Assembly (NCBI RefSeq): GCF_001447385.1
Contig: NZ_LLWQ01000209.1
Coordinates: 22,908-86,907 of the forward strand
Direction: 5' to 3'
DNA: 64,000 nt
Origin: Paracoccus sp. MKU1
GTDB lineage: Bacteria; Pseudomonadota; Alphaproteobacteria; Rhodobacterales; Rhodobacteraceae
Shown: piece by piece, positions 53,179 through 63,186 of the stretch
How the letters are laid out: the number at the start of each line of letters is the position of its first letter
Position numbering within the stretch: position 1 is the stretch's first letter
Notes under the pieces: generated by a model
The model's database searches: none
Seen by the model: only the letters and a program-made list of their open reading frames with translations
What the model was told of the DNA's origin: nothing
Position numbers and translations under genes: made by a program

Positions 53179-54159
53179 CCCATTCCCCACTGACACGGCG
53201 CCGGCTCCTTCAGACGGGGGCGGCGGGGCTGGCGCTCGGCCTCTCCGGCCTGCCGCGCCCGGCGCGGGCGCAGGAAGCCGTGGCGCTGCAACTGTCCTGG
53301 CTGCATTCGGTGCAGTTCGCCGGCAGCTACATCGCGCTGCAGAACGGCTGGTGGCGCGAGGCGGGGCTGGAGGTCTCGCTGCTGCAGGGCGGCCCGAACG
53401 CGCCGGTCGAGCCTCCGGTCGTGGCGGGCACGGCGCTGGTGGGCGTCTCTGCTGCCGATTACGCCGCGGCGGCGGTGGCGCAGGGGGCGCCGTTCCGCAT
53501 CATCGGCGTCGCCATGCAGAAGAACCCCTTCGCCATCGCCTCGCTGCCGGACAATCCCGTGGAAACCCCCGCCGACCTGGCGGGGAAAAGCATCGGCATG
53601 GCCATCGCCAACACGCCGGTGCTTCAGGCGCTGTGCCGGTTGAACGGGGTGGATTTCGACGCCATCCGCATCGTGCCCACGCAATACTCGGCCCAGCCGC
53701 TGATCGCGGGCGAGGTGGATTGCCTGCTCTGCTGGGAAACCGACCTGCCGGTCGCCATGGCGATCCAGGGCATCGAGGCCCGCACCATGCTGATGGCCGA
53801 TCATGGCTATGCCCTGCATTCCCAGACCTATATCGCGACCGAGGACAGCCTTGCCCACCGCCGCGAGGCGCTGGTGGCGCTGATGGCGGGCGAGGCGCGG
53901 GGCTGGGAAGCCTGCCGCGCCGACAGCGACGCGGCGGCCGCGCTGACCCTCGCCATGTTCCCCGATGCCGGGCTGGACCTGCCCACGCAGGAATTGCAGG
54001 CCCGCCGGCAGTTGCCGCTGATGTTCTCGGACCTGACCGAGAGGCACGGTTTCGGCTGGTGGAGCGACGAGGCCGTCGAGGCCAATATCCGCACCCTGGC
54101 CCTGCTGGGCCGCGAGGTGACGCCCGCGCTCTGGGACCGCTCGATCCTGGAGGCGGTCC

Positions 54160-54170
<11 letters not shown>
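53175..54170 (+). CDS. NMT1/THI5-like ABC substrate-binding protein
   Basis: A 331-residue periplasmic binding protein. A Tat-type leader (TRRRLLQTGAAGLALGLSG) precedes VALQLSWLHSVQFAGSYIAL, the hallmark of the NMT1/SsuA-like family that binds HMP (thiamine precursor), nitriles or sulfonates. LAGKSIGMAIANTPVL and CLLCWETDLPVAMAIQG are typical. It is coupled by ATGA to the preceding gene and overlaps the ATPase gene. The ligand is unknown; pyrimidine, riboflavin or an amino-alcohol are all possible. Confidence 0.87.
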
Positions 54171-54926
<756 letters not shown>

Positions 54927-54930
<4 letters not shown>

Positions 54931-56471
54931 CCATGCGAAACGCGCTGGCCGGGTTCTTCCTGCTGCTCGCCCTGTGGCAGGCCGCGGCGCTGGCCCTGGC
55001 GGGCCGCTACCTGATCGCCGGCCCGGCCGAGGTCGCGCAATGGACCGCCGCCCATGCCGGCCTGCTGTCGCGGGCGCTGGTGGTGACCGGCGCGAATGCG
55101 GCGGCGGGCTTTCTGCTGGGGAACCTGGCGGCAGTGGCGCTGGCCGGCCTGGCGCTGCTCTGGCCAAGGTTGGCCGGACCGGTCTCGGGCCTGGCGCTGG
55201 TGGTCTTTTGTCTGCCGCTGGTCGCGACCGGGCCAATCCTGCGGGTGATGATGGGGCCGGGGGAGGGGCCGCAGATCGCGCTGGCGGCGCTGGCGGTCTA
55301 TTATACGACCCTCATTGCGCTGCTGGCCGGCCTGCGCGCCGTGCCGGCGGCCTGGCTGGACCTGATCCATGTCTATGGCCGGGGCCGCATGGCCGAGTTG
55401 CGCCATGTCCGGCTCCGCGCTGCGCTGCCCTATCTGGTCGCCGGGTTGCAGATCTCGGCCCCCGCCGCCTTCCTCGGCGCGCTGGTCGGCGAGTTCACCG
55501 GGGCCGAGCGCGGCATGGGCGTGCTGACCATCCGCTTCACCCGCGCGCTGGACGTGCCCGCGCTCTGGAGCATCGCGGCGCTGGCCGCCGCCGTCGCGGT
55601 TGCGGCCTATGCGCTGATCGGCGCCTTGGCCCGCCGCTTTCTGGACGAGTCGCCGCCCGTCCTGCTGGCCCCGCCGGGTGCCGCGCCCGGCTCGCGACGC
55701 GCGGCGTTGACCTCGGCGCTGGCTGTGATCGCGGCGGTGCTTGGCGGGTGGTGGGCGGCGCTGCGGCTGGCCGGGCTCAGCCCGTTTTTCGCCAAGCGGC
55801 CGGGCGACGTGCTGGCGGTGCTGGTCTGGGCGCCGGATGCCGCCCACACCCGGCAGGCCCTGGCGCAGGCGCTGGCGCAGACTGGCGCGCATGTGCTGCC
55901 GGGCTATGCGGCGGGGCTGGCGGCGGGGGCGGGCCTCGCCATCCTGCTGGCACTGTTGCCGGCGCTCTCGGCGCTGGTCACGCCGCTGGCCGTCGCGCTG
56001 CGCGCCATCCCCATCGTGACCACGGCGCCGCTGATCGTGCTGCTGGTCGGGCGCGGTGCGGCAGGGGTCGTGGTGCTGGTCGCGGTCATGGTATTCTTTC
56101 CGACCTTCGTCGCCTGCCAGCACGGGTTGCGGCAGGCGCCCGGCCAGATCCTGGACGTCTTCCGCACCTATGCCGCCGGCCGCTGGCGACAGATGATCCA
56201 TGTCCGCATCCCGGCCATGCTACCGGCGCTTTTCGCCTCGGCCCGGATGAGCGTGCCGGCCGCGGTGCTGGCCGTCACCGTGGTCGAGTGGCTGGCGACC
56301 GGCGGCGGCATCGGCGGGCTGATGGCGCTGTCGGCCTCGGTGTCGGATTACGACATGCTCTGGTCCGCGGTGGTGCTGGTGGCCGCGCTGTCCTGGCTGG
56401 GCCATGCCGCCGTCGGCGCGGCCGAGCGCCGCGTGCTGGCCCGCTACGCCCCCGAGCAGGTGCGCCCATGA
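54927..56471 (+). CDS. Fused tandem ABC permease
   Basis: A 514-residue inner-membrane protein, about twice the normal length for its class. It contains two consecutive permease modules. Coupling loops are seen near HVYGRGRMAELRHVRLRAALPYL with GALVGEFTGAERGMGVL (first half), and in VFRTYAAGRWRQMIHVRIPAM with VTVVEWLATGGGIGGLM (second half). Transporters of the SsuC/ThiX class normally use a homodimer of a single module, so this is a gene duplication and fusion. ATGA overlaps join it to both neighbours. Confidence 0.87.
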
Positions 56472-57520
56472 TCCGGCCCTGTGCCGCCGCCTTCGCCATC
56501 CCCGGCGACATCGCCACGCTGACCGGCGGCTATATCTACGAGCGCCGCTTGCTGGAGGGGCTGCGCGCCCTGGGCCACGACATGCGCCACCTGCAACTGC
56601 CCGCCAGTTTTCCCGACCCGACGCCGGCCGAGATGGCGGCGGCCATAGCGGCGCTGGCGGCCGAGGACCGGCCGCTCATCATCGACGGGCTGGTCTTCGG
56701 CGCCGTTGATACGGCCGGTCTCGCCCGGATCCGCGCGCCCGTCTTGGCGATGATCCACCACCCGCTGGCGATGGAGACCGGCCTCGACCCGGCGCGGCGC
56801 GCGCATCTCTACCGGACCGAGCGCGACAACCTGCAACTGGCGCGGCATGTGCTGGTCCCCAGCCGCCATGCCCGCGCCATGCTAACCGACCGCTACGGCG
56901 TGCCCGCCGACCGCATCACCATCGCCCGGCCGGGAGTCGAGCCCGCGCGGCTTCCCCCGTCGCCGGCCAGCCCGCCGCTGATCCTGTCGGTCGGCATCCT
57001 GCATCCGCGCAAGGGCCACGACCTGCTGCTGACCGCGCTGGCGGAATTGGCCGATCTGGACTGGCAGGCGGTGATCGTCGGCAATCCCTGGGACCGGACC
57101 CATGCCGCCGCGCTGGCCCGGCAACTGGCCGAAAGCCCGGTCGCGAACCGGGTGACGCTGGCAGGCCGCGTCGATGCCGAGCGGCTGGAACAGCTTTACG
57201 CCGCCGCCTCGATCTTCGCCCTGGCGACGCGATACGAGGGCCATGGCCTGGTCTTCGACGAGGCGCTGGTGCATGGCCTGCCGATCGCCAGCTGCGCGAC
57301 CGGCGCCGTCTCCGACACCGTTCCCGCCGCCGCCGGGCTGCTGGTGCCGCCCGACGATCCGCCGGCCTTCGCCGCCGCGCTGCGCCGCTTGCTGGGCGAC
57401 GCGGCCCTGCGGACGCGGATGCGTGATGCCGCGCGCCAAGCCGGCGACGTCCTGCCCGGCTGGTCGGAAACCGCAGCCGTTGCCAGCCGCGTTCTGGAGC
57501 GCTGCGCGCTGCCGCGCTAA
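56468..57520 (+). CDS. GT4-family glycosyltransferase
   Basis: A 350-residue GT-B glycosyltransferase. The C-terminal nucleotide-sugar domain has LILSVGILHPRKGHDLLLTAL, VTLAGRVDAERLEQLYAAAS and the GT4 signature TRYEGHGLVFDEALVHGLPI with the E-x7-E arrangement. The N-terminal acceptor domain starts IPGDIATLTGGYIYERRLLEGL. It is the last gene of the operon, coupled by ATGA. It may glycosylate the lipid or head group made by the first two enzymes. Confidence 0.87.
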   Translation: MIRPCAAAFAIPGDIATLTGGYIYERRLLEGLRALGHDMRHLQLPASFPDPTPAEMAAAIAALAAEDRPLIIDGLVFGAVDTAGLARIRAPVLAMIHHPLAMETGLDPARRAHLYRTERDNLQLARHVLVPSRHARAMLTDRYGVPADRITIARPGVEPARLPPSPASPPLILSVGILHPRKGHDLLLTALAELADLDWQAVIVGNPWDRTHAAALARQLAESPVANRVTLAGRVDAERLEQLYAAASIFALATRYEGHGLVFDEALVHGLPIASCATGAVSDTVPAAAGLLVPPDDPPAFAAALRRLLGDAALRTRMRDAARQAGDVLPGWSETAAVASRVLERCALPR

Positions 57521-57904
57521 CCGGGGCAGGGATCACGATTCTAGGTGTTCAGTCCCGGCATCTGGTGGATCGGATTGAGGATGAATCTGTCTGGCTCCGA
57601 AGTCCAGATCTTGCAGATGTATTCGTAGGGCGTGAGACCGCTAAGGGTCTTCAGGCGTCTTGCGAAATTGTATGCGGCCATGAAGTCGGCGAGGTGCGCC
57701 CGTAGTTGATCGTGGTCGTCGTAGTGGAAGCGCTTGACGGTCGCGTCCTTGATCGTGCGGTTCATGCGCTCGACCTGGCCGTTGGTCCATGGATGATTGA
57801 TCCTGGTGAGCCTGTGTTCGATTCCGTTCTCGTCGCAGACCCGCCCGAAGATGTGGTGGAAGGCGGATTTGTGGTGAACGTGATTGGTGAACTGGATGCC
57901 CCTC

Positions 57905-57939
57905 GCCATTGTCTCTCGGACCAGTGGCGTTCCAATGGC
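57905..57939. repeat. Short palindromic insertion 1
   Basis: Arms GCCATTG / CAATGGC surround core CTCGGACCAGTGGC (57915-57928), with spacers TCT and GTTC. The sequence is absent from the intact IS481 copy. The net insertion is 39 bases and in frame. Confidence 0.7.
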
Positions 57940-58131
57940 TCGATCGGTGGGCACCGTATGCAGTCGATAGGGAACGGCGGCGACCAGATCGCGCAGGAAC
58001 TGGGCGGCGGCCATCTTGCCGGCCTTTTCGGCCAACCTGGTGAAGGCGAACTTGCTGGTCCGATCGATGGCCACGAACAGGTATAGTTTGCCTTCAGCGG
58101 TCTGCACCTCGGCGATGTCGATGTGGAGTGA

Positions 58132-58164
58132 GGGCATGAACGCCATTGGTCCGAGAGAATGCCC
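58132..58164. repeat. Short palindromic insertion 2
   Basis: Arms GGGCAT / ATGCCC surround core GCCATTGGTCCGAG (58142-58155), with spacers GAAC and AGA. It has the same core as insertion 1 but in the other orientation and with different, still complementary, arms. The net insertion is 37 bases. Confidence 0.7.
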
Positions 58165-58517
58165 GAACGCCGATCGGATAGCGTTTGAACCGCTGTCGTT
58201 TCGGCTTGTCACCGTCGACATCGGGCAGGCGGGCGATGCCATGCCTCGCAGGCATCGGTGCAGCGCTGACCGCGTCAGGTGCGGCATCGACGGCAGCAGG
58301 GCATAGAGGCCAGCGAAGCGCCGTCCAGCGGCAGCAGCGTATGGCGCCGGAAGGCGACCACAATCGCCTCCTCGGTCTCGGTCAGCACCGTCGAGCGCAG
58401 CTCTTTCGGGCCAGTCTTCAGATCCTCGACCGTCGCGCGCTTCCGCCACTTCTACACAGTCTTGGGGTTGATGCCGAATTCCCGGCTCAACGCCGCGAGC
58501 GAAGCTTCCGATCATTC

Positions 58518-58550
58518 GGGCCAGCCCTCGGACCAATGGCGGTCAGGCCC
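58518..58550. repeat. Short palindromic insertion 3
   Basis: Arms GGGCC / GGCCC surround core CTCGGACCAATGGC (58527-58540). The spacers are AGCC and GGTCA. The net insertion relative to the intact copy is 37 bases. Confidence 0.68.
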
Positions 58551-58729
58551 TCATTATCGCTGCTCGGATGGCGTGCGTGGTCGTGGCGCTTCCGTGACGA
58601 ACTTGTCCCATAGGGCTTCCTTCCATTCCATCGAAAGGATCGCACCGTTAAACTGTGGGATCAAACAACTAGAGAGCCGGGGCCGCCGGGCAGCGCAATT
58701 GACGAGAACAACGCTCCGTCCGGGTCCTT

Positions 58730-59170
58730 TCAGCGATAACCGATATTCATGACATAATCGTGCAGCAGATTTTCCTCCTCCTGAACCTCCTGTAGCAGTG
58801 TCTGAAGAACATCCCGGGCATTCAGCACCCCGAGCGGCTTGCCGTTCGCATCGAGGAGCGGAATGTTCTTGAAGCCGCGGGCCTTCATCATGTCCCAGAC
58901 ATCCTGCAACCAGCCATCCGAGGTCACGGTGGTGACGTCGCGCGTCATCGCCTCGGCCACAGGCGCGGTGCAGCTGGCGCCGGCACAGCGGCCTGTCTGG
59001 CGCACCACGTCGGTCTTGGTCAGCACGCCCGTCAGCCGGCCGGCGGCATCGCAGACCAACAGCATGTCGCAGCCCTCGTCAAGCCGTCTGGCCGCTTGCA
59101 GAAGCGCCGCGCCTACATCAATCACTTGCAGATGGCGGCGCGCGATGGGCAGAAGTTTCCGGATAAGCAC
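58730..59170 (-). CDS. CBS-domain pair protein
   Basis: A 146-residue protein of two tandem CBS domains, the first ending CDAAGRLTGVLTKTDVVRQ and the second with GFKNIPLLDANGKPLGVLNARDVL. Such stand-alone pairs bind adenine nucleotides and modulate partner proteins. An acidic tail (LLQEVQEEENLLHDYVM) follows. The partner is unknown. Confidence 0.85.
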   Translation of the reverse strand: MLIRKLLPIARRHLQVIDVGAALLQAARRLDEGCDMLLVCDAAGRLTGVLTKTDVVRQTGRCAGASCTAPVAEAMTRDVTTVTSDGWLQDVWDMMKARGFKNIPLLDANGKPLGVLNARDVLQTLLQEVQEEENLLHDYVMNIGYR

Positions 59171-59374
59171 GTGAACCCTTTCCTATGTCATCAGTGCGAT
59201 GCGCAGCACCGCGCCGCCGCCGATCCGGTGCGAGCAAAACTGGCCAGTTGGATCGCTGCCACGGTGACGGACCGGGCGCTGATCCCGAACACTCTGGCCA
59301 GAACATCCGCGTCGATCCCGGCGCCGCCTTTCCTGCAATTCGATCCGAGGCATCGCCCCCTCTCTTTCCCGGCA

Positions 59375-59812
59375 TCACTCGGCCGCCACTACGTCTCCGC
59401 CTGGACCCGCTCCGGGCCAGGCGCAATCCTCGAGCGTCGTGCGGTCCAGCTCGGCCATGAACGCCTCGCGCGCGGCGGAAAGCTGCGGCCGCAGGCGGCA
59501 GCGCGGCCTCAGGACGCATTCGCCGCCATCGGCGCGGAAACATTCCACGATGGCGAACTTGCGCTCCAGATGGCGCACGACCTGTCCCAGCGTGATCTCG
59601 TGCGCCGGGCGCATCAGCCGCAGCCCGCCGGACCGGCCGCGCTCGGACCGCACGAAACCGCCAAGCCCCAGGTCGCTGACCACCTTGGCCAGGTGATGCT
59701 GCGAGATGGCGAACTCCCTGGCGATCTGCCCGGTCGAGATCGGTTTTTCCGGCGCCCCCGCCAGCCGCATCAGCACCCGCAATCCGTAGTCGGTAAAGGT
59801 CGCAAGACGCAT
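59375..59812 (-). CDS. nsrR: NsrR, nitric-oxide-sensing Rrf2 repressor
   Basis: A 145-residue Rrf2-family winged-helix protein. Its N-terminal MRLATFTDYGLRVLMRLA is characteristic of NsrR. Cluster ligands are Cys91, Cys99 and Cys105, spaced C-x7-C-x5-C, and GRSGGLRLMRP is the wing. NsrR releases DNA when NO attacks its iron-sulfur cluster. It is divergent from ric; the shared intergenic region contains two similar palindromes, so it probably controls both itself and ric. Confidence 0.88.
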   Translation of the reverse strand: MRLATFTDYGLRVLMRLAGAPEKPISTGQIAREFAISQHHLAKVVSDLGLGGFVRSERGRSGGLRLMRPAHEITLGQVVRHLERKFAIVECFRADGGECVLRPRCRLRPQLSAAREAFMAELDRTTLEDCAWPGAGPGGDVVAAE

Positions 59813-59822
59813 CGGCTCTCCT

Positions 59823-59882
59823 AATTGGTATTGACAATACCAATTATGTGGGAGGATATTCGGTATTGCAAGTACCGAATAT
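59823..59882. promoter_or_regulatory. Twin operators between nsrR and ric, with ric promoter
   Basis: Palindrome A: AATTGGTATTG, central A, CAATACCAATT (59823-59845). Palindrome B: ATATTCGGTA, 7-base spacer, TACCGAATAT (59856-59882). Both share GGTATTG and TACC with 15-base cores, as expected for one dimeric repressor. TTGACA (59831-59836) and GATATT (59855-59860, 18-bp spacer) form a ric promoter overlapped by both sites. Confidence 0.75.
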
Positions 59883-59952
59883 AAGGGCTTCGCGCATCCT
59901 CCTGACCCGCGGCGCCCGACTCACCGTCAGCCCCCCGCTCATGGAGACAGCC

Positions 59953-60624
59953 ATGCCCCAGACGACATTCCCATTGCACGACCGGACGGTCGGCGAGATC
60001 GCCGCGCGGCTTCCCGGCGCGTCCAGCGTGTTCCGCCGCTTCGGCATCGATTTCTGCTGCCACGGAGAGGTGCCGCTGGCAGAGGCGGCCAATCGGCGCC
60101 ACCTGGACCTTGGTGCGCTCGAGGCGGTCCTGGGCGACCTCGACCCCCTGGCGATCCCCGATGCGCCACGGGAGACCGGGGCGCTGATCGACCATATCCA
60201 GACCCGCTATCACCAGGTGCATCGCCGGCAGATCCCCGAACTGATCGCGCTTTCGCGCAAGGTCGAGGCGGTCCATGCCGGCCACCCGGACGTGCCCAAG
60301 GGGCTAGCCGACCTGCTGCAGCAGATATGGGGCGAGCTGGAGGGGCACATGAAGAAGGAGGAGCTGATCCTTTTCCCGGCCATGCGCCGGCAGGCGGTGG
60401 ACCGGATTGCCGTCCCCATCGCCGAGATGCGGCACGATCACGACGATCACGGCGCCTTCCTGGCAGAGATGGCGAGGCTGACGCAGAACGATACCGTGCC
60501 CGAGGGCGCCTGCCGGACCTGGCAGGCGCTTTACGCCGGGACCGCGCAGCTGCGGGCCGACCTGATGGAGCATATCCATCTGGAAAACAACGTGCTGTTC
60601 CCGCGCTTTGAAAAGGGCGCATGA
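59953..60624 (+). CDS. ric: RIC, di-iron repair protein for iron-sulfur clusters
   Basis: A 223-residue YtfE/ScdA/DnrN protein. The ScdA_N domain carries FRRFGIDFCCHGEVPL with the CC pair. A hemerythrin-like four-helix bundle follows with di-iron His/Glu ligands in IDHIQTRYHQVHR, GELEGHMKKEELILFPAM, RHDHDDHGAFLAEM and MEHIHLENNVLFPRF. It repairs clusters damaged by NO. GGAG six bases before the ATG at 59953 favours that start over the ATG at 59941. Confidence 0.9.
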   Translation: MPQTTFPLHDRTVGEIAARLPGASSVFRRFGIDFCCHGEVPLAEAANRRHLDLGALEAVLGDLDPLAIPDAPRETGALIDHIQTRYHQVHRRQIPELIALSRKVEAVHAGHPDVPKGLADLLQQIWGELEGHMKKEELILFPAMRRQAVDRIAVPIAEMRHDHDDHGAFLAEMARLTQNDTVPEGACRTWQALYAGTAQLRADLMEHIHLENNVLFPRFEKGA

Positions 60625-60737
60625 GCCTGCTGCTGGAAGCCGGGCCGCTATTCATGCGATCCCGCGACGCTTGCCGCCGGCCTCGCATCCAACGCCCCGA
60701 AGCCCGCCCCATGTGATCCAATCGAGGAGGAGGTTCC

Positions 60738-61061
60738 ATGTTTCGACCCAGTTGCATCCTTGCCGCCTCGCTGGCGCTGCTGCCGCCTGCCAGCCTTGCC
60801 CAGACCGGCCAGCCTGCCACGGGCGCAACGGCGGAAGACACGTGGCTGCCGAGCTTGCAGACCCGGACGCCGCAGCAGGGCTTCGACCTGGCGATCGTCA
60901 TGGCGCGGCGGGCGGTCAGGACGACCCAGCCCGATGTCGCGGTGCTGAAGGCGGGACGGCCGGGCTATGCGGCCGATGCGGGCAGTCTGATCGATGTCTC
61001 GGGCGTGGCGGCGGCCTGGTTCGCGACCATCGCCGCGGCCAACGACTATTGGCGCGAATGA
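60738..61061 (+). CDS. Small exported protein of unknown function
   Basis: A 107-residue protein with a signal peptide (MFRPSCILAASLALLPPASLAQ). The mature part is about 86 residues without a recognised domain (QQGFDLAIVMARRAV; SGVAAAWFATIAAAND). GAGGAGGAGG lies before the ATG. It is 19 bases upstream of the AhpD-like gene and probably co-transcribed with it. Confidence 0.65.
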   Translation: MFRPSCILAASLALLPPASLAQTGQPATGATAEDTWLPSLQTRTPQQGFDLAIVMARRAVRTTQPDVAVLKAGRPGYAADAGSLIDVSGVAAAWFATIAAANDYWRE

Positions 61062-61080
61062 ACCTGAACGGAGGACGATC

Positions 61081-61419
61081 ATGGCCGACATCTCCATGCC
61101 CAAGGCCAGCGCCGCGCTTGGCGCGAAACGTCACGCGCTGGCGCCGGGCCCCGACGATGCCTTTCTGGCGCTGTCCAAAGCCGTCTTTGCCGACGGTGCG
61201 CTGGACAAGCGTACCAAGCAGCTGATCGCGGTCGCCGTGGCCCATGTCACGCAATGCCCCTGGTGCATCGAGGGCCATGTCAAGGGCGCCCGCCGCGAGG
61301 GCGCCAGTCCCGAGCAGATCATGGAGGCGATCTGGGTCGCCGCCGAGATGCGCGCCGGAGCCGCCTATGCCCATGCCAACACGACGCTTGCGGTGCTGGA
61401 CCAGATCGACGAGGATTGA
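61081..61419 (+). CDS. AhpD-like carboxymuconolactone decarboxylase family protein
   Basis: A 112-residue all-helical AhpD-fold protein. The redox motif is Cys59-Pro-Trp-Cys62 with His66 (TQCPWCIEGHVKGA), the peroxidase-type active site rather than the true decarboxylase. It likely reduces peroxides or acts as a disulfide relay. A GGAGGA site precedes the ATG. It lies downstream of ric, so a link with nitrosative stress is possible. Confidence 0.87.
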   Translation: MADISMPKASAALGAKRHALAPGPDDAFLALSKAVFADGALDKRTKQLIAVAVAHVTQCPWCIEGHVKGARREGASPEQIMEAIWVAAEMRAGAAYAHANTTLAVLDQIDED

Positions 61420-61821
61420 TCGTGGCGCGGGGAGGGGACCAGCCGTGACACAACGCCCCGCATCCGCTCTCTGGGAACCATGGCGATGGTCCGAGGCAGC
61501 CCTGGTTGCCGCGGCCCGCTGTGGCATGACGGGCCGCATGATGTTGCAGACCGGCCCGGCCGAATTCGGCAGCGGCACGACGCTCCGACGTGGCCAGATC
61601 GTTGCCTCGCCGCTTTGCACGACGCTGGTTCATGGGCGCATCAAGCAATCGAACATCGATCACATCTTGCATAACACGGGCGATAGGTGCGCGTGCCCTG
61701 ATCCTCGGAGGCGTCACTCTGATCCAGATGCGGAAGCAGAGGACTCTGCGGCCCAGGAGCTTCTGCCCAGAACGAGAGGGGAAACCCGCGTGCCGCGCGG
61801 CAGAGTCAATAGAACAGATGC
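61420..61821 (+). other. Gap with one doubtful small frame
   Basis: A GTG at 61445 (after GGGGAGGGG) opens a frame that begins MTQRPASALWEPWRWSEAAL. It loses any protein-like character after about 45 residues and runs into the LysR remnant. It may be the start of a truncated gene; I do not recognise a family. Confidence 0.3.
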
Positions 61822-62165
61822 TCAGCGCCCGCGCCCGCCGCGATGCCTGAGCGCCTCGACGATGACGCGGAAGGCGGGGAGGTTCTGGCGGCGGCTGGGA
61901 TAGTAGAGGAAATAGCCGTCGAACATGGGCGACCAGTCGTCCAGCACCTGCACCAGCCTGCCGTCCGCGATCTGGGCCGCGACGATATCCTCGGGGACAT
62001 AGGCGATGCCGTAACCGTTCACCGCCGCGTCGATCATGGCGTAGGAATTGTTGAAGGTCAGCTGCCCGTCCACCCGGACGCGCAACTCCTGGCCGTCCTT
62101 CTCGAACTCCCAGGCATAGAGGCCGCCGGCGCTCTCGTGGCGCATGTTGATGCAGATGCTGTGGC
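61822..62165 (-). pseudogene. LysR-type regulator, C-terminal fragment
   Basis: About 114 residues of a LysR effector domain: HSICINMRHESAGG, YAWEFEKDGQELRVRVDG, AAVNGYGIAYVPEDIVA and the FLYYPSRRQNLPAFRVIVEAL end. The DNA-binding half is gone. The sequence stops abruptly near 62165, where an MFS fragment begins on the other strand. Confidence 0.8.
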
Positions 62166-63148
62166 GAGCCTGCTGATCACCACCGCTGCTGGGAGGTTGA
62201 ACCGCAAAGGGGTGCTTGTGGTCATGACGGGCTTCATGCTGCTGTCGCGGGTATTGGTCGCCGCGGCGCCGAGTTTCACCGTGCTGATGATTGGCCGCGC
62301 CGTCTTGGGCATCTGCATCGGCGGTTTCTGGGCGTTGGCGACCGCCGTGATCATGCGGCTGGTGCCGGCCGAAGACGTGCCGCGCGCGCTGGCGCAGATG
62401 TATGGCGGCCAAGCCATCGCCGCCGCCTTCGCCGCGCCGATCGGCAGCTATCTCGGTGGCATCTTCGGCTGGCGCGCGGTGTTCTGGGCGCTGATCCCGA
62501 TCGTCGCGGTCAACCTGGTCTGGCATATGATCGCGCTGCCGTCCTTGCTCGCAAGCCAGAGGCAGGATGTCCGGGCGATGTTCGACCTGCTGAAGCGGCC
62601 GTATTTTCAGCGTGGACTGGTTGCGGTGATGCTGTCCTGGGGCTCGGCCTTCACCATGTTCACCTATCTGCGCCCGTTTCTGGAGCAGGTGACGAGGGTC
62701 GATGTGACCACGCTTTCGGTCCTGCTTCTGCTGCTGGGCTGCGCCGGGTTCGCCGGCACCTGGGCGGGGGGGGGGGCGTTTCATCAGGGGTAATCTCGCG
62801 CCGCTCCTGAAACTGCCGGCACTGGTGATGGGCGGGGCGACGGTCGGGCTGCTGGCCCTGGGTCATTCGGTCGTCGCCACAGGTTTCTTCATGGCGATCT
62901 GGCACGCGATGAACACCCCGCTCTCGGTGATCTTGATGAGCTGGATGTCGCAAAACGCCGATGACGCCCACGAGGCCGCCAGCAGCCTGATGGTCGCCGC
63001 CATTCAGGGATCGATCCTGCTCGGGGCGAGCTTCGGCGGGCTGCTGCTGGACGGCATCTCGATCCGGGCGACCTTCCTCGGCAGCGTGCTGCTGGCCGCC
63101 GCCCTCATGCTGATCGGCAACGGTCGGCGGATGCTGAAACCCGCATGA
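62165..63148 (+). pseudogene. MFS transporter, N-terminus lost and frameshifted at a G11 run
   Basis: The first frame carries DHA1-type MFS sequence from about TM2: SLLITTAAGRLNRKGVLVVM, GRAVLGICIGGFWALATAVI and GWRAVFWALIPIVAVN. At 62766-62776 there are eleven G. Reading ten G joins it to the downstream frame (GNLAPLLKLPAL, GHSVVATGFFMAIW, LLDGISIRATFLGSVLL). The N-terminal helix is missing at the junction with the LysR fragment, so the gene is dead whatever the G-run length. Confidence 0.8.
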
Positions 63149-63186
63149 CCGCGCCCGGTCCCCCAACCGCGAAAGGACAACATGCC

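Larger units (their letters stand above)
57541..58611 (-). pseudogene. IS481 transposase, disrupted
   Basis: Compared with the intact copy this gene has an in-frame stop in the helix-turn-helix (TV-stop-KWRK), a small frameshift near 58315 and three short insertions. The one at the second catalytic Asp turns TDNGVQFT into TDR...GIQFT and is in frame (13 extra residues). The other two shift the frame. TNGQVERMNRTIK with the catalytic Glu remains. It cannot make an active transposase. Confidence 0.88.
57542..58671 (-). mobile_element. IS481-family element, decayed copy with extra insertions
   Basis: Ends TAGGTGTTCAGTCCC (left) and TAGTTGTTTGATCCC (right, read inward). It is diverged from the copy at 45585 but has the same layout. 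It is about 120 bases longer, mostly because of three short insertions of 37-39 net bases at about 57901-57943, 58126-58170 and 58513-58557. Confidence 0.85.
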
